Below, piece by piece: positions 61,366 to 64,000 of a DNA stretch of 64,000 nucleotides. Made by a program: the position numbers and the translations under genes. The DNA lies in assembly GCA_014549065.1 (NCBI GenBank), contig JACDOX010000154.1:1057325-1121324 (forward strand), in the 5' to 3' direction. Source of the stretch: Cardinalis cardinalis (taxonomy: Eukaryota > Chordata > Aves > Passeriformes > Cardinalidae). The notes under the pieces were generated by a model. It made no database searches, was not told the DNA's origin, and saw only the letters and a list, made by a program, of their open reading frames with translations. Every line of letters begins with the position of its first letter. Position 1 is the first letter of the stretch.

Positions 61366-63639
61366 TTCAAACTGAAATGACCAAAGAAGAACATGGTAAG
61401 ANGGATAGTAGATAACAGAGGTTTGACATCCACCAGCTCCCCACAAGAGCTCATGGGGGAACACTGAGTCTCAGTGAGGTGAAGGGAGGAGAAAGGAGGA
61501 TTTCTGAGGCCTGTTCCTGGCTCCCGGACGAGCAGAAGCCCACAGTGGCTCCTGCAGAGCAGAAGCTGACAGACCCAACATGATCTGGGCATATTCAAGT
61601 GACACAGCACAATGAATTTACACCACTGAAGGCCAAGCAGGCAAAACCAGCCCCCAACATCCTCCTGATGTGAGAAGAGTGCCATGGTCAGCCAGAGGAC
61701 ATCCTAGAACAGCCAGACAGAGTTACCAACATCCTCAAGGGGTAGGAGAAAGACAACATCCCTCTGTTACATCACTGAGAAGAAGGCTGGTCTCCAACGG
61801 GCCTGTGTGTATGCAGCCCTCATCAGCATGAAAATTCACCTTTTGCTTTCTGTGACAGCCTTGCCCCTTTCCCAAGATGCTGACTGCAAGTATCTCAGGT
61901 TTTGCCTATTTATGTAGGGAAAGAAGCTGCTGACACCTGTTCCAGAGCTGGAACATTTCTGCCAGAAACTGGGGCAAATCTCAGTCCCNGTATAAGCAGA
62001 GGTCCACAAACAAGACTCAACTCACTCGGCTAACTTGGGGTCTTTGATCCTGTGTGGTGAATTGTCACCACAGGCTGGCTCATAAAAACCAGCAGAGAGG
62101 AGAAGGACACATGGAAAGAGAACCTGGTGGTGGTANCTGAACCCCAAATGAGAAACAGGATTATTTGTAGACCCTGAGCCCAGCTGGCAGAATCTGCCAT
62201 GCCCATCCTGTTAAAATCCCTCAGGAGNTGTATCCAATGGGAATGGTTCCTGGACTATGTGAATTTGTTTTCTCATGCCTGGGAAAGCTTTGGGAAAGGG
62301 CTGGCAGGCAAAACTCTACCAGAGACCAACTTAACACAAACACCTGAGTGCCAGTGCTTGGGCCCCAACACTGTTTGTGTTACAGGTACAGAGAAAATCT
62401 GATCACAGTCCTCTGTTTATCACAACCATGGTCATATAATCCTTTTCATCATGTTAAAAATAATGTGGAAGACCTTTGGCTCAACTCTTCAATGCCTGGA
62501 GATAAAGCTTCTCATATTATCNGATTTTCCAGGCTGGGCAGAGTAAATTAGTCCAGGTGGCTGCTGTGTCTGGACAGCTCTGGGGAGCCCAGGCATGGCA
62601 GGTAGAGCTTAGGTAAAGTGTAATACAGATGTGGGGACAGCTTTCTGCCAGAAAAAATGTTATTTTAGCAGGATAGGGTAATCCTTCCAGGAATCTGGTG
62701 TCAGCTATGTTCCCAAAATTATGCCTGAGGAAAATGTCAGTGTGAGTCCATTGCTAGCAACAATGCTGCCTTCTGCAGAGCAGCCTCTTCTGCAACAGCT
62801 CCACCAGAGCCTCTGATGGGACTCTAATGGTAGAGTTCAAGGAAATGACAACACACAAACTCACTTTTTAGGGGGAACAATGCATGGCAGATGTCTAAGA
62901 AATCCATTCAGGAATTTGGAGTGAGTTTGGTGATTTGGCTCAGCTCTAAAGAAGCTGGAGGCAATCAGGGAGCAGAGAAGNCACACACAGTCTTACTTTT
63001 GGAGTTCCTGTTGGTGTGTCATAAATGATATAAAAGTATTTATAACACAACACTGTTTAGTTTGAAATGGCTCCTCCATTTTGAAGCTTCTCCTAAGAAA
63101 ATGAAGAAAGAAAATAAAATGGAAAAGATTTACTGTTTTCCTTTCAGCAAAAGCAATTTTTTTTTTCTTACTGAAAGAATCCCCATTTCAGCAGATGCTA
63201 CTTTGAGGGTGAAGAACAGTTCTTTCCTTTGTGATTTTTGGAATCAGAGCTCTGACTNATCCTAGTGATGGTGTTTTCAATGTCAGTGTGGGGCTGCATG
63301 GATGGTGCTTCCAATTAGAAGAGTTGCTGTTGTCACATAGATTTGGGTTCATGTGGACCAGTAACCCACATTGCAGCAGCAAGAACTCAAGTGCCAAAAT
63401 CTCTTAAGGATCTTCCCACCATGCCCAAGTTCACCTTTTCCCAGTGCATCCTCCAGAGATCATGAATCCTACAAATCCCTGAATCTCAAGTGGGCAGGGA
63501 TGGCACTGCAGCTGATAGAGAAACTCAAAACCAACGGCCATGTGCATCTCTGTCTTCTAATGAGCCACAGACACGAAGGAGAGATGGTCTGCCCTGAGCT
63601 TGGTCTAAATCCCTCCAGGCACCAATCACCTGGGTTAAT

Positions 63640-63900
63640 TCTGCATTAGAGATGTGCTGGGAAAGCAGCAGCCAGGATTTCCCGGGCACAGATTAGCTTG
63701 TTTGGAAATAGAGCATGAGAACTGCTCTTCGTGTCTATTTTTGTCAAAAGCTGCATGGATTGCCACTCTTTTCAGGCNGAGGTGCCCTCTGAACAGCCAT
63801 CACTGTAATTATAAAGACTTCTGAGTTAAATCCACGTTAATCTGAAGCTTTTAAGTGCTGTCTCAGAATGACACTGACAAAGAACCCCACCTGAGCCCCT
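63640..63900. other. Candidate conserved non-coding element in XKR6 intron
   Basis: A block of intermediate GC without repeat signature. It has motif-dense text: 'ggcacagattagcttgtttg', 'cactgtaattataaagactt', 'ctgagttaaatccacgttaa'. Several homeobox-like TAATTA/TTAA cores are present, and there is no open frame of note. The impression is of an enhancer-type element, but conservation cannot be judged from one sequence. Confidence 0.2.
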
Positions 63901-64000
63901 AAAAGTGAACAGCCACAGATGAGAGGATGCGAAGCTCCTCAAGAGACCCCAAGAGGTTTCACTGGAAATGCTCCACCAGGATGTTCTGACAACACCTCCA

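Larger units (their letters stand above)
53965..64000 (-). other. XKR6: XKR6 intron preceding the last exon (partial)
   Basis: All sequence above the exon is read as the upstream intron, which continues past the window edge. It starts at the acceptor at 53965 and shows no other exon that I can support. It contains CR1 fragments at 55830-56220 and 61241-61365, a faint MIR-like relic at about 57955-58045 and a CA repeat at 58924-58955. Introns in this gene are very long in other vertebrates, which fits the absence of a second exon here. The rest is unassigned sequence with many ambiguous bases. Confidence 0.75.

Noticed and set aside
33360..64000. Search for a PINX1, SOX7 or MTMR9 exon, the usual neighbours of XKR6.
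   Set aside because: No translated frame showed their known domain text (for example a G-patch or HMG box). Very short exons could have been missed by eye.
1..64000. CRISPR arrays, tRNA or rRNA genes, bacterial operons, phage or integron features.
   Set aside because: No regularly spaced repeats, cloverleaf-like sequences or prokaryotic gene packing seen. The window is vertebrate genomic DNA.

Overview
The window looks like avian nuclear DNA, most likely from a passerine. The evidence is many old CR1 LINE fragments, retroviral LTRs with short TGTGAAAAA or TGTTGGAA termini, two MIR-like SINE relics, eukaryotic introns and no prokaryotic gene organisation. I recognise one protein-coding sequence: the last coding exon of XKR6 (XK-related protein 6) on the minus strand at 53000-53964. 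It has a clean splice acceptor at its 5' edge and a stop codon, and gives the C-terminal 321 residues of the protein. Everything above 53964 is read as XKR6 intron. Everything below 53000 is 3' UTR followed by downstream intergenic DNA, or a very long distal UTR.

Layout. 1-14 kb is repeat-rich: an LTR at the window edge, a CR1 copy split by a second short LTR of the same family, more CR1 fragments, a 586-bp LTR with its own TATA-like and poly(A) signals, and a tandem duplication of about 0.5 kb containing a 215-base assembly gap. From 14 to 53 kb there are few recognisable transposons. Here several AT-rich, UTR-like blocks (14.2-14.8, 21.1-22.6, 32.5-33.1, 36.9-38.6 and 50.8-53.0 kb) alternate with unremarkable DNA, a 420-bp purine tract (17.9-18.3 kb), a small CpG cluster and a well-preserved MIR (46.5 kb). 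The XKR6 exon follows at 53.0-53.96 kb. The intron from 53.97 to 64 kb holds two CR1 fragments, a faint MIR-like relic, a CA microsatellite and a possible conserved non-coding element at its far end.

No gene cluster, CRISPR array, operon, tRNA or rRNA was found, and there is no sign of an undescribed multi-gene system. The best leads are exon-like segments with good splice sites (minus 36140-36412, plus 33353-33515, and more weakly minus 45566-45658). Other leads are possible long 3' UTR extension of XKR6 and the unusually intact MIR. Most other open frames start at non-ATG codons or lie in repeats, and I treat them as chance.
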